Shown piece after piece: positions 42,285 through 52,901 of a DNA stretch of 64,000 nt; the first letter of the stretch is position 1; every line of letters starts with the position of its first letter. Location: the NCBI GenBank assembly GCA_029298735.1, contig JANSLP010000134.1:1-64000 (forward strand), in the 5' to 3' direction. A program made the position numbers and the translations under genes. Under the pieces are notes generated by a model that was not told where the DNA came from, searched no databases, and saw only the letters and a list, made by a program, of their open reading frames with translations. Source of the stretch: Ophiostoma sp. CBS 140.51. Taxonomy: Eukaryota; Ascomycota; Sordariomycetes; Ophiostomatales; Ophiostomataceae.

Positions 42285-45065
42285 CTACGCATTTATACCC
42301 TTTGATTGCGCCAATGCCTCCACTCTGGCCACCATGGCCTGCACATTGGGCTCGCCTTGCCAGATGCGCAACGAAGCCAGTGCTGCTCTCACCGCTGCTT
42401 CGGTGCCCGGGTGCTGGATGGCCGCCAATTGCGGCAGACCATGCGCGCACAGCAGCAGCATGGTGACGCAAAAGAGACCGGAAATGTTGGCAAACAGCAT
42501 GAGGTGGCGGTCTTGCATCAAAGGCTCGACAGCGTAGACGTGGAGGACAGCATAGTGGAGGGAAGCGGCGGCGCCGTCGATCCCCGATGTGGACGCAGAA
42601 GAAGTGGCAGTCGGGGCCTGCTGGTCTGTGAGGAGTTGCACGACAAATGGCCATCTCAATGTGGCCTGGACAGCGTAGAATTGTGCCCGTAAAAACACTT
42701 TATGGGGATCCAACAGAGGTCTCAACATAGGCACACCCACCACGCCGAGAGATGATGTATAGGATGGATCATCCAACGGAAAAGACACAGGCGCGGCCAG
42801 GTTGGCATGCCATGCCAGTAACTGTAGAGTGACCTCCTCGACGAGCATCGGCGCATCCAGCATGTGCTCGTTCCAGGCGACACCACCCGTACCGATACCG
42901 CTGCTGCTGCGGCCAATGCTGGCACCCAGGCCTCCGCCACCTCCTCGCTTCTTGGAGTAGTAGCCCGGGTCGTCTTGCATGCTCGAGCAGATACCTCTCA
43001 GGGCAATCTCGGACAGGAACCAGTACATGCCCGGTTCGTCGTAGTTGCTTAGTGGGAGAGGGACAAAGTCGCGTCTCTCTTGAAGAAGACGTGCACTGAA
43101 CGAGACGTAAGCTTGGAGTTCGTGTTCCAACAAATAACATGTCCAGTACGCCCGGTGCAGTCGCTCGTCGTAGGTCGGATCGTCGTGGCCGTCGACATGG
43201 GAGCCAGTGGCGGTAGTGGCGGATGTCGATGAAGCAGGCGAGCCTGCAGCACGGGCGGCTGCCGAGGCAGAAGATGTGGACGACGATCTCAACTGCAGCA
43301 GCATCAACAGCCGCAGACCAGCCGACGACAGCACTTCAAACGCCAGGATGGGCTTGAGGCTGAACAGGAAGTAAAAAGTAACCAGCAGGTCGCACTGCAC
43401 GCGCATGATGGAGTACCGTGCCGACGCACCGGAGGCGCCGGCTGCATTGTGCATGACTTGCCGACCGGCATGGAAGTAATCTATGCCAGGGAGAGCACCG
43501 CCTCCATTCATTTGTTTGAGGGACGGATCGCCGCTTTCACGTGCAAACGATCCGAGGGCGAGCACCAGAAGAGCTACTGCCGTCTCAAGTCTTCCTCTTG
43601 GAAAGCCGTCTTCAGCTGCACGAGCCACAATAGCAGCGCACTCATGTTGTTCAATGATGGGGCACCATGGTAGGACATCACGAGAGAAGGCTTGTTCCAA
43701 GGACCAACAGCGGCGTGGACTCAAGTCGAGCAGGCGCTCTTCAAGGCCAGAGGACATCAGAAGACCCGTAGCGGCTGTCGACTGTCCAAATAGTTCCGTC
43801 TCGAGCTCGGCGTCGACATCGAGGTGGCACAAGGCTTGCAACGAGGGGAGGCTGGCTGCATCGGGGCCGAGTCGAGACAAAGAGTCAAGTCGGTAGCCGA
43901 AAAGGGGTAGAGGGCCGTCAGCTCGCTCATCATCGGCACTGTTGACGACAATGTTGGGTGCTACACCAAGACTGGCAGAAGCGCCATGGTCGCTTGGTGT
44001 GGCGACGTAGGGACTCAAGGATTCATGGTGGATGTGTGAAGGGTGTTGATGGTGGGAGTGGTGAGAGTGAGCGTCGTGGCTGTGGTGGCCATGATGATGT
44101 TGGTGTGAATGTATAGGATCGTGATGATGGTGTTGCGTCTGCGGGTGTTGGTATTGCTCAGGTGAGTGGCCACTGACATAGGGTGAGACCACAGAAAATG
44201 GCACCACAGGGGATGGGGTCGGTGGTGGAAGGGCGACAGGGGAGTCTCGAGTGTTGAGAGGGGAGGCTGCAGGCAGTGTCGCAGGTATAGCTGGCGCTGG
44301 AGTAGAAACAGCAACAGGTGATGGAGTCGACACTGATTCTTTCTCGCGCAAAAGAGACTCCAGTCGGCCCAGTCGTGCCACAATGTCTGTTTTCGACACG
44401 CTGTCTTTGGGTGTGGTGGGCACACTGGCACTGCTGTTATTGTTACTGCCACCCGCGGCAGCACTCCCCCGTCGATAAACACAGTCAATGCCCAGCTGCG
44501 CACAAAAGGAACACGCCGGCCGTTTCGCGTCACAGCGTGTCTTGCGTGCCCGGCACACGTCGCAGGCGACCGATACGCGTTTCTTGGGGTAGTTGATTTT
44601 GAGAGGCCGGCCAGACGCTCTTCCTCGACGGGAGCGAGATGAAGTCGTTGTTGAGGTGGAGGTGGCCGACCGTGTTGTGACCGACGTGCCTTCCGACGTC
44701 CGAACCGACGTGTGGGGAGAGCCCGGGGTGTGAACCGCCTCGGACGATGGCGAGATTGCCGCCAGGGTCGCAGCCGTGGGTGCGTCGTTGGGTGTCGTCG
44801 TACTGTCCGAGGCTGAGGTGTCGGTCGTGCCTTCTGCGTCAGTGGTGCCTTCCGCATCTGCTGTACTGTCTGCGCTGTCACCTGACCCCGTGACGTCCAT
44901 GGCATCGGCAGCGCTGGCCAGTTCAGCCAAATCAGTGAGGTCTGACATATCTGTGGTCATGTTGCTGCTCGTGTAGGTCGAGGTGGGTGTGGTCGTTGCT
45001 GAGGTCGTCGTTACCGTCCCGTCGGACAGGGGAACCGGGGAAAGCGAGGGGTGGACGTGATCCAT
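42285..45065 (-). CDS. Zn2Cys6 transcription factor with His-rich linker
   Basis: Intronless, 926 residues, ATG start. A Ser/Thr/Ala-rich N-terminus (about 1-155) precedes a basic PKKRVSVACDVCRARKTRC zinc cluster (cysteines about residues 165-192, exact canonical spacing). Then come low-complexity stretches, a strongly His-rich segment (about 300-345) and the Fungal_trans domain from about residue 450 (SLEQAFSRDVLPWCPII). Layout recalls XlnR/moc3-like regulators of sugar or polysaccharide use, but family membership below Zn2Cys6 is not certain. It is transcribed away from a sugar transporter gene with a 1.3-kb shared region, so it may regulate that gene; this is inference. Confidence 0.9.
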   Translation of the reverse strand: MDHVHPSLSPVPLSDGTVTTTSATTTPTSTYTSSNMTTDMSDLTDLAELASAADAMDVTGSGDSADSTADAEGTTDAEGTTDTSASDSTTTPNDAPTAATLAAISPSSEAVHTPGSPHTSVRTSEGTSVTTRSATSTSTTTSSRSRRGRASGRPLKINYPKKRVSVACDVCRARKTRCDAKRPACSFCAQLGIDCVYRRGSAAAGGSNNNSSASVPTTPKDSVSKTDIVARLGRLESLLREKESVSTPSPVAVSTPAPAIPATLPAASPLNTRDSPVALPPPTPSPVVPFSVVSPYVSGHSPEQYQHPQTQHHHHDPIHSHQHHHGHHSHDAHSHHSHHQHPSHIHHESLSPYVATPSDHGASASLGVAPNIVVNSADDERADGPLPLFGYRLDSLSRLGPDAASLPSLQALCHLDVDAELETELFGQSTAATGLLMSSGLEERLLDLSPRRCWSLEQAFSRDVLPWCPIIEQHECAAIVARAAEDGFPRGRLETAVALLVLALGSFARESGDPSLKQMNGGGALPGIDYFHAGRQVMHNAAGASGASARYSIMRVQCDLLVTFYFLFSLKPILAFEVLSSAGLRLLMLLQLRSSSTSSASAAARAAGSPASSTSATTATGSHVDGHDDPTYDERLHRAYWTCYLLEHELQAYVSFSARLLQERRDFVPLPLSNYDEPGMYWFLSEIALRGICSSMQDDPGYYSKKRGGGGGLGASIGRSSSGIGTGGVAWNEHMLDAPMLVEEVTLQLLAWHANLAAPVSFPLDDPSYTSSLGVVGVPMLRPLLDPHKVFLRAQFYAVQATLRWPFVVQLLTDQQAPTATSSASTSGIDGAAASLHYAVLHVYAVEPLMQDRHLMLFANISGLFCVTMLLLCAHGLPQLAAIQHPGTEAAVRAALASLRIWQGEPNVQAMVARVEALAQSKGINA

Positions 45066-46394
45066 TGTTTATTTGTCTTCCCCTCTGGCAATTAATCGGT
45101 ATTCGGTATTCGTTTGCCTTGTGATTGCTTCGTTTTCCTTTTTTTTCAATTTCAGTCTTCCTTATAGGCGGGTCCTGACTGGGGCTTTTGGCTTGGGTCA
45201 GTCTGGATCCTTTAACATGTCATTTGACCAGTCGAGTCTGTCATGGTTATCGTCTGCGTGCCGTTCTCCGAAATAATCGAAAAATATGTGAACAATATTC
45301 AACAAGTCGGGGGCGACTCCAGGTTTGGAATCGAATAAACCTGGGGAAATCCAATCGTGAAGCAGCTGATTCGCCGTCGACAAAAATTCAAGGGCAAGTT
45401 GGACTAACCCCAAAACTGCGGGGATGCTCCGGCTATGTATCGGTTCGGTTTTGTTTTTTCAACGCGAACCGGGGCACGCACATTTTTCTGACGGGTTTGA
45501 CAGTTTTTAGTACCTTTTCACGCTTTATTTCCTCCCTCGAATGCATACTACCAACGCCAATACTTCCTAGTTCTTATTAGTGCGTCTCCCGACGCCTTTT
45601 AACGCCTCTTCGGTCTTCGTTTCCCCTGTCCTTATCCTTCAACCTAAGAAGTAGGCCACGAGTCACAGGATAGAAGGTTGAATTTGTGTCTTGGAGAGCC
45701 TTGGAGTTCAATGGGAATTACCCCAGATTCGTGGGGAGCGGGAAAAAGAGGGAGGAATAGGAGTGTGGGAATATTGTGGAGAGTCTGATTTTCGTTGATT
45801 TTGTTTTCCTTTTTTTTGTCTCTCTCTCTTTCCTTCCCCTGATGTCCACGTTCTCCCTCTTTTGTCAACTCTTTGTCAACGCCCCGGCTCTGTAGCGACC
45901 TTGTCTCGAACAAGCAAAGACGGTTACTCCCACGTCCACACCCACACTCCCTCCCACATTTCACACCCCAGACTCACACCCCGGACACTCATTCTCCAGA
46001 CGAGAAGAAGAAAACCGTCCATCCTCCACCCACCACCCGGCTCCAGACGAAAGACGTCCACCCGGACAACCGATCACCCACATTGACCAGGCTGGGGAGT
46101 GCATTACTGCAGTATTGGTTCTTTCTTGCCTCGTGTATCCCCGGTTTCTTTTTCTCTTACCCCCTGCTTCCCCTACTCTACGAATCATGACCACGCGTTT
46201 TGTCAATATGCACGTCTCCGACTATATATGAACCAAGACTGTCCTCTTCTCTTTTTGCGTGTTGTCTGTTTTGTCGATCATGTCTGTTTTCTGGGCTCAT
46301 CTCTACCTTTGATCATCTCATCTCATCTCATCCCTTTTCTTTCTTTTACCCTTTAACTATTCTTCCTATTCACTCCCTCCCCCCTCCCCTCACC
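45066..46394. promoter_or_regulatory. Divergent promoter, transcription factor / sugar transporter
   Basis: 1.33 kb between the two ATGs. The last 200 bp before the transporter start are strongly pyrimidine-rich, typical of fungal leaders, and contain a CATCT tandem repeat at about 46315-46335. CreA-like SYGGRG hexamers occur (for example GCGGGG at 45418-45423), but not clearly more often than chance. Confidence 0.5.
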
Positions 46395-48178
46395 ATGGCC
46401 CACGACTGGACAAAGGTCCAGCATGAGAGGAAATGGTCCATCCTCGGCATGCAAAAGCGCTTCGCCCTCTGGGCCATTTACAGCTCCATTGGCTGTATGA
46501 TGATGGGCTTTGATTTCGGTAACGCCGGTACCATTACCGCCTTCCCGGCCTTCCAGCAGGTCATGGGCAAACCGTATGCCGGCCAGGCGTCGGGTTACCT
46601 CATCTCGGCCAGCATCCAGTCCGCCTGGAACGGTGTGGCCACGGCTGGTGATATTGCTGGTGTCATGGTCTCGGGTCAGGTTCTGGACCGCATCGGCCGC
46701 AAGCACTCGATTCTGTTTGGTGTTGTCTTTACGGCCGTCGGTATTGGCATGCAGTACGCCAGCCAGGAGTGGAAGCTCTATCTCGGCGGTCGTCTTGTTA
46801 ACTGTAAGTTATCATCCTCTCTCTTTTTATAATTTCGCCGCTGACAGATTAGCCATTGGTTTCGGTATTGTCTACGTCGTCGCTCCCGTGTGGATCGGTG
46901 AGACTGTCCGCCCGGAACTGCGTGGTCTCTTCCTCTGCATCAACAACTTTTCCATCGTCTTCGGCCAGTTCATTTTGGCGTAAGTACACCTCTTCCTCAT
47001 CATGTTTATCCCCTTACTGACGGTATAGGCTCGTCGCCTACGGCGCACAAAAGGTGCAGGGCCGCTGGTCGTACGAGATTGTCATTCTCGTCCAGTTTGT
47101 CTTTGTCGCCGTCCTCATCGTCGGCTACCCCTTCTTCCCCGAATCGCCTTACCACCTGCTCAAGAACAACAATGAAGAGCGTGCCCGGACAATGCTCCGC
47201 CGCATCCATGGCAGCGGCGATGAGGGTCTCATTGATGCCGAAATCATCCGCATGAAGGAGGGCATCGCCATCAGCCAGAACCTCGAGGAGCAGGCCCAGC
47301 TCAACGGTCCTCTCATTGCTCAGTGCTTCCAGGGATCCAACCTCGTACGTCCCCCAACTCACCACCGTGTGTTGATATTTTTCATGACTAACCTTCTTAG
47401 AAACGCACAATGATCTCTATGCTGGCTGTGGCCTCCCAACAACTCATCGGTGCCGCTTTCGTTCTCGGCTACATTACCTACTTCCTCGACCTCATTGGTA
47501 TTGACAACTATTTCGTCGTGTCCGTCGTCCTCTACGTTATTATGCTCTTGAGTAACTTGGTCGCCTTCCCATTCATCGAGATTTTCGGCCGTCGCCCTTT
47601 GCTCCTATTTGGCATTTTCGGTCTCACGGCCGTCCTTCTTCTCATGGGCATCATGGGCTTTGTCCACACCTCTGGCGCCGTCTGGGTTGTTTTGGTCTGC
47701 ATCTTCCTCTGGGCCACCATCTACCAGCTCACCATTGGCGCCGTCGGTTTTGCTCTAGCCTATGAAGTGGCCACGCCCCAGCTCCGCCCCATGACTGCGT
47801 CCATTGTCGGCTTCTCCCAAGGCGCTGCGTATGTTCTCCCCCTCACTCTTTCTATTTTGAATACCTGCTAACAGCTGTAGCGGCTGGGTCATTGGCTTCG
47901 TCGTGCCGTATATGATCAACCCCGACGCAGGCAACCTCGGCGCCAAGGTCGGTCTTGTTTTCGCCGGTCTCGGTGTGCCCTTATGCATTGCCTTTTGGTT
48001 CATGATCCCCGAGACCAAGGGCCTGGGCTTCGCCGACTTGGACTACATGTTCAGTGCCAAGGTCAAGCCGCGCCATTTCAAGCGCGTCTTTGCCGAGCGC
48101 CAGGCCGCCGAGGCCGACTCGTCCGAGAACGGCGACCTCAAGAACGATGCCGTCACTGCGCAGGTGGAGGCTGTTTAG
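46395..48178 (+). CDS. MFS sugar transporter, alpha-glucoside permease-like
   Basis: Five exons: 46395-46803, 46853-46979, 47029-47344, 47401-47828 and 47881-48178, giving 525 residues with all phases matching. Introns are 49-56 nt. It is a 12-TM major facilitator of the sugar porter family: DFGNAGTI in TM1, DRIGRK between TM2 and TM3, PESPYHLL after TM6, EIFGRRPLL between TM8 and TM9, and PETKGL after TM12. The SPYHLL variant and the TM1 sequence place it near fungal maltose/alpha-glucoside symporters (MAL61-like) rather than hexose transporters, but the sugar is inferred. It acts at the plasma membrane. The divergent gene is a Zn2Cys6 regulator. Confidence 0.92.
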
Positions 48179-48560
48179 ACCAGTGTCTGTACAGTATAAT
48201 ATAGCGTCACTTTCGTTGCTACTTCTCAAAGGTGCTTGTTGTCCAGTGGCCAATGTGTACTCGTCGGTCGCCATTATCTTCTCTTCTCAGCCAGCCTTTC
48301 TATATATCTATTTAGTTTAAATACACTCCTGTATTCAATCACATATTCCAAGGGCAATGGGCAGATAATGCAACCAACAAACGAACGGTACTTAGAGATG
48401 TTATATTTGACTATTATTTTGTTTTACGCAAGATCGGGTCCGTTTCACAGTGACCAATATTAAGGTAGATACATAAAATGGTAGGAAATATAATACAAGG
48501 AAAGAAAGGAAGTATTTTGTTGTCTGCTTTTTGTTTGTTGCTTACTTTGTGAGACTCCGC
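48179..48560. other. Convergent 3' intergenic region
   Basis: 380 bp between the ends of the transporter and nuclease genes; AT-rich, no gene seen. Confidence 0.5.
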
Positions 48561-50942
48561 TTAAACTGCAGTCCAGGTAATCTGCAGAGTCACACCGGAC
48601 TGGTCATTGGTGTAGATGGTGCCTTGCGTGGTGCCCGAAGGAACGGCCACTGCATAGAACGTGTTGGACGACGCGTAGGTCAGGTACGTGCCGTCGTAGC
48701 CAAACGCAGAGGGCGTGGTGATAGTGCTAGCACACGACAGCGAGAAATCGGCCAGGATGGCACACGAGCCCTTGGAGGTGCTCAGCGTGAAAGTGACACC
48801 GTCAGCGGCCGGGGTTGCCGTGTACGAGGCCGGAGTTCCGCCACCGCGGTACCAGGTACCGGCCGTGATGAGACCGCCACCGCTGGCAACACCTGGCGAG
48901 ACGACCAGGAGGTGGCCCTTGCCCGAAAGAGCGCCGGCAGAGCCCGAGGGAGCGGCCGCACCAGACGTCGTCGAGGCCGTCGAGGTGGACTTGGTGACGG
49001 TAGTCAGAGTGGTACTCGCAGCAGTGGACGTGGTGGGTGCAGCCGACACGATAGACGACGGGTTGAGACCGCTGCCGGCGGCAATGTTGGCACCGCAGAC
49101 GTTGAGGAGGGCAACCGTAGGGTCGTGGTCAGAGGTCTGGTCGTCATAGTTAACCCAGGTGTTGACGTGCAGGTGCTCCTCCTTGGGGTCGAGGGCGGCA
49201 ATGCCGCTGGACACAAAGATGTGGTCAAGCTCCTCCATGTTGTTGTCGTAGGTGTAGGTGTAGCGCTCTTCGACGGGGATACCGGCGGCCACATCCAGGT
49301 CGACCATACCCGAAACGTTGGCAAAAGTGGTCACAGGCTGCACAACGCTATACTCGTTGAGGTCACCGCCCATGATGATGCGGGCATCATTGTCGAGCGC
49401 GATAATCTGCTTGATAAAGTCACCAGTGATCTGGGCCTGAGTCGTGCGCTTCGCAACGGGCGAGTTGACAGGAGGGCGCAGATCACCCTGCAGACTGGAG
49501 CTGCCGCCCTTGGACTCCCAGTGGACGTTGACGGTGAAGAAGACGTGGTTGCCCACGACAGTCTGCCAGGCGGCCGCGAGCGGCTTGCGGCTGCTGGCCC
49601 AGGCGGCGTTGGTGGGGTCGATGCGGCCGGGGTTGTACTTGAGGGTCGGCTTGCCGCCATTCGTGGAGTCGGCAACAACAGCGTTGGCATCCAGAGCACC
49701 GCCAGCCGAGCCGGAGGCACTCTGTGTAAGACGAACAACGGCCGGGTTGTACAGGTAGGCCTGGCGGATATTACCACCGGGCTCACCACCATCAGCATCG
49801 TTGGTCGGGTTGATCCAAGTGTAGCTGTACTGCAGGCCGCCCTTGGCGACAATAGCAGCAGCCAGCGTGCTCAAAGTGACAGACGAGTCGACGACGCCGT
49901 TGTCTGTGGCGCCGTTGTTGTCCTGGATCTCCTGGACGAACAGAACGTCGGGCGTCTTCATGTAATCGACAATGTGGGCGGCGACGGCCGAGACGTGGGC
50001 AGTGTCCTGGGGCGTAAAGTTTTCAATGTTGTAGTCGCCGACAGTGATGCCCGAGCACTCGCCCGTGCTGAGCAGCGTGGTCGGCGGCGGTAGCGCCGGG
50101 GAAGCCGAGCTCTTGTAGACGGGAGCAGTGAGAGGCAGCAGGTAGTAAAAGCCGTACTGGTAGTGCACGACACCAGTAATGTCACCAAACGTATCACCAA
50201 TCTTGTAGGTGTCGACGGCCTTGCTGCCGTCGAGGGGCGAGCCTACAATAATTGTTTCCGGGTTGGCGTCCTTGCTGCTCAGAGTCAGGCCGCCGCGGCC
50301 GTTGAGACCGGACGTGGTCCAGTTGCCGACCATCCAGGTCTCGCCGTACGAGTTGGGCTTGCCGACAGCGACGGGGCTGGGGATGGTGACGAGGTCGCCG
50401 TTCAGTGCCTTCCAGAAGTCAAGGCCGTACTGGTTAGGCTGCAGCTTGGGGTTGGCCACAGAGATCTGGCTGACATTGTTAGGGACAGCAAAGATGTCAC
50501 CACCGTCGAGGCTGGTGAACTGCTCCGTGGGCGGCTGGAGCGACTGCTGGCCCAGCACACGCGGCTTGGGAGCCACGTTGTTGCCCGAGACCCAGGCCTG
50601 AACGACAGGCGACTCAAGCTCCGTCGAGTACAGGTAGGCCGTCGACGAGCGGTACTCAGTGACCTTGCCGCTCAAAGTCAGGGTATCGCCAATGGCGATG
50701 CTAGCATTCGTGCCGAGCGTCGAGCTGTAGACATAGAGACCGTTGCCGATGCGGGCGTCACACGACAGCTTGGGGCTGCGCAAATACAGACCGGCAGTCG
50801 ACTTGGCCGTCACAACACCGACAACGCCAGAGACGGACTGGCCATTGTACGGCGACAAAAACTTGTTGCCATTGATATCGTGGATGCTCTGGGCCTGGGC
50901 GGCGATGGCCGTCAGCGCGAGCGTGGCGAGGAAGCTGTTCAT
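48561..50942 (-). CDS. Secreted EEP-family nuclease with RNase T2-like C-terminal domain
   Basis: Intronless, 793 residues, ATG start and a signal peptide (MNSFLATLALTAIAAQAQ). The N-terminal third has an OB-like segment as in bacterial extracellular nucleases. The endonuclease/exonuclease/phosphatase domain follows with GDYNIENF, VQEIQDN (E338), NVHWESKG, GGDLNEY and SDHDP (H606), so all catalytic positions seem present. It should cut extracellular DNA or RNA with a divalent metal. A Thr/Ser-rich linker follows (about 630-665). The last ~120 residues (LLVVSPGVASGGGLI, TWYRGGG, TLSTSKGSC, VPSGTTQGTIYT) look like the C-terminal domain of fungal RNase T2 enzymes; this match is from memory. The gene is convergent with the transporter. 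Confidence 0.88.
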   Translation of the reverse strand: MNSFLATLALTAIAAQAQSIHDINGNKFLSPYNGQSVSGVVGVVTAKSTAGLYLRSPKLSCDARIGNGLYVYSSTLGTNASIAIGDTLTLSGKVTEYRSSTAYLYSTELESPVVQAWVSGNNVAPKPRVLGQQSLQPPTEQFTSLDGGDIFAVPNNVSQISVANPKLQPNQYGLDFWKALNGDLVTIPSPVAVGKPNSYGETWMVGNWTTSGLNGRGGLTLSSKDANPETIIVGSPLDGSKAVDTYKIGDTFGDITGVVHYQYGFYYLLPLTAPVYKSSASPALPPPTTLLSTGECSGITVGDYNIENFTPQDTAHVSAVAAHIVDYMKTPDVLFVQEIQDNNGATDNGVVDSSVTLSTLAAAIVAKGGLQYSYTWINPTNDADGGEPGGNIRQAYLYNPAVVRLTQSASGSAGGALDANAVVADSTNGGKPTLKYNPGRIDPTNAAWASSRKPLAAAWQTVVGNHVFFTVNVHWESKGGSSSLQGDLRPPVNSPVAKRTTQAQITGDFIKQIIALDNDARIIMGGDLNEYSVVQPVTTFANVSGMVDLDVAAGIPVEERYTYTYDNNMEELDHIFVSSGIAALDPKEEHLHVNTWVNYDDQTSDHDPTVALLNVCGANIAAGSGLNPSSIVSAAPTTSTAASTTLTTVTKSTSTASTTSGAAAPSGSAGALSGKGHLLVVSPGVASGGGLITAGTWYRGGGTPASYTATPAADGVTFTLSTSKGSCAILADFSLSCASTITTPSAFGYDGTYLTYASSNTFYAVAVPSGTTQGTIYTNDQSGVTLQITWTAV

Positions 50943-52901
50943 GGTGAAGAGGGGCTGTGACGATGAACCGTTGTCGTTGAGGTCAGATCAGACTGCTTGC
51001 TTTCCAGTCGTTCCTTCCCCTCGCTTTTGTACTGACGATCCCTCCCTCTTTATCTATTTTCGCATCTAGCTTGCCATCGGGAAAGAGCCCGCCCGCGATC
51101 TGCCTGCCCCAGCAAGCTCCGGAAGGAACAAACGAGGAGAATTGATCGCGCCTTCCTATTCAGCCCCTATAACGCGCCCTATAGCGTGGCAGGCCGAGGC
51201 CATCACGTTGTCTGAGTTGTGTGTGATGCACGCCCGCAATCTAAACGACCATTGTCCATCGGCCATCCATTTCCGTCTCTTCCGCACATTTGCATGTAAT
51301 TGGTGTTTTTGGGTGTGCTGTGTTCTCTGGGGATATTCATTGTGGTGGTCCATCCTGTCATGTAAGTTTATCTGCATGCCAAGAGCCCCTAAGAGAAAGA
51401 CCGACCAGGCACACAGTCCGCACCTTCCAATCGTGGCTTCAGCCTCTCCCGCGTGCGTCCAAGAAGAGTCCAAGAGATGTCTTGGCATTACCCGCTCACC
51501 CACCAGCCCTACCCTTTGTGAGGGTTGTTGATGTGAATGTCTCGTCTCTGGTGTGTTTTTTTGCTGTATTTTGTCTTCTGTTCCTGGTTGCCAAGACCGG
51601 CTTTGACGTTTAAGACACCGACGTCGATGAAGAAGTCCTTGATACTGCCCTCTTTTTTCAATAGTTCTTTAAACTCATCAGGCGTCACCCGTTGACAAGC
51701 AGACGGTTACGTACTTCAGTCTAGGCGCTCGTTTTCACATGGTTTTTGTCATTCAATTCTCGACATTGCGATCCCGTGGCGTGGCCTTGATTTGCACGCC
51801 TCAAAGCTTGGAAGAGAGAAGAAGGCGGCTAGAGAAATATGGCTGTCGTAAAGGTGGGAAGAAATGGGCGGGAAGCGAGCCAGTGTAATGTCCGGTACAA
51901 AAAGGGCAGGAGCCAATACAAGGCAAGAACGGGACAAGAACAGCCCAAAAACGGGAAAGAGCAGGACAAGACGGGAGACTGCCGATAGTGCATACGTCGT
52001 AGACTTTTAGAAATAAGGAAGGAGAACAATAGAGGTAGAAACCTGGTATGCATGATCGTCAATCTGTTCTCCTTTCCAAGTAAAGGAGCATGTGATGGTG
52101 CACGATGCGAGAAGATAGCATCGACAATCGTAGAAATAAGGCGGGTGAGAAAAGGGAATAAAAAAGGGACAAAACTGAAGAGGATCAACACGGTCGCGGG
52201 GAAAACACAATTACCCCGTGGGCGGTATGCATGAAAGCCGTCCAGTCAGGTACAGTGCAAGCAGGTAATACTGGAAGGATGTGGGCATGCATTAAGGTTG
52301 TTGTCCATGAGGTTGTTGCTCGGAAGGTTATGTGCCACTCGTGAAGGTTAAATCAAGCTCTGGTGGCACGAGCACGCTAAGACCACTAACACCACTAACA
52401 AAAACTGCCCTGAATCTAGCCGTTTTTACCCTTCGGTCAGTTTTACTCCAGTTCAGACCAACACGTGCGCTGTCTTGGACGAGAGCACGTTTTCTCTCAT
52501 GCCCTTTACAGGAAGACATAATTGGAAACCTGCGAACCATTTTCGAGCTACAAAACTCCACCATATTCCTCATTTCCTTTCTTCCCACGTTTTCCACGTT
52601 TTCAGTGTGGAGTACAGACGACGGACAGAGCATATATACCGACGATGCGTCCAAACGAGCATGGAGAATTTCCGTGAAAAGGAACATGCGGAATGAACAG
52701 ATAAAGTCCAGATTTTCACTCGGATGCAGGGTGCCTCGCTTTCACAGCTCGCTTTCGTACTCGGTTTGAAGAGAATCGTAATGTATAAAGTCTCTGCCCA
52801 TCGGGTCCTAATGTAATGCTAAGAATAACAACGCAAGAAAAACAAACAAATCCAGTAATCCAACAGTCATATCACTGTCGCAAAATTCGTTCCGACTTCG
52901 T
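50943..52901. other. Gene-free stretch of about 2 kb
   Basis: Includes the nuclease promoter (first 500 bp) and the 3' flank of the aminopeptidase gene. Frames up to 145 codons exist on both strands but none shows a family, signal peptide or splice-linked continuation. I see no gene; a non-coding RNA cannot be judged from sequence. Confidence 0.45.

Noticed and set aside
45066..46394. Several CreA-like SYGGRG hexamers in the divergent promoter
   Set aside because: By degeneracy about five are expected by chance on both strands in 1.3 kb; the count seen is not clearly higher.
48531..50093. 520-codon open frame antisense to the secreted nuclease
   Set aside because: Overlaps a strongly supported gene; Arg/Gly/Val-rich, typical of GC-rich antisense frames.
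50943..52901. Search for a missed gene in the 2-kb empty stretch
   Set aside because: Frames are short, lack domains or signal peptides, and no splice combination gave a family-like product.
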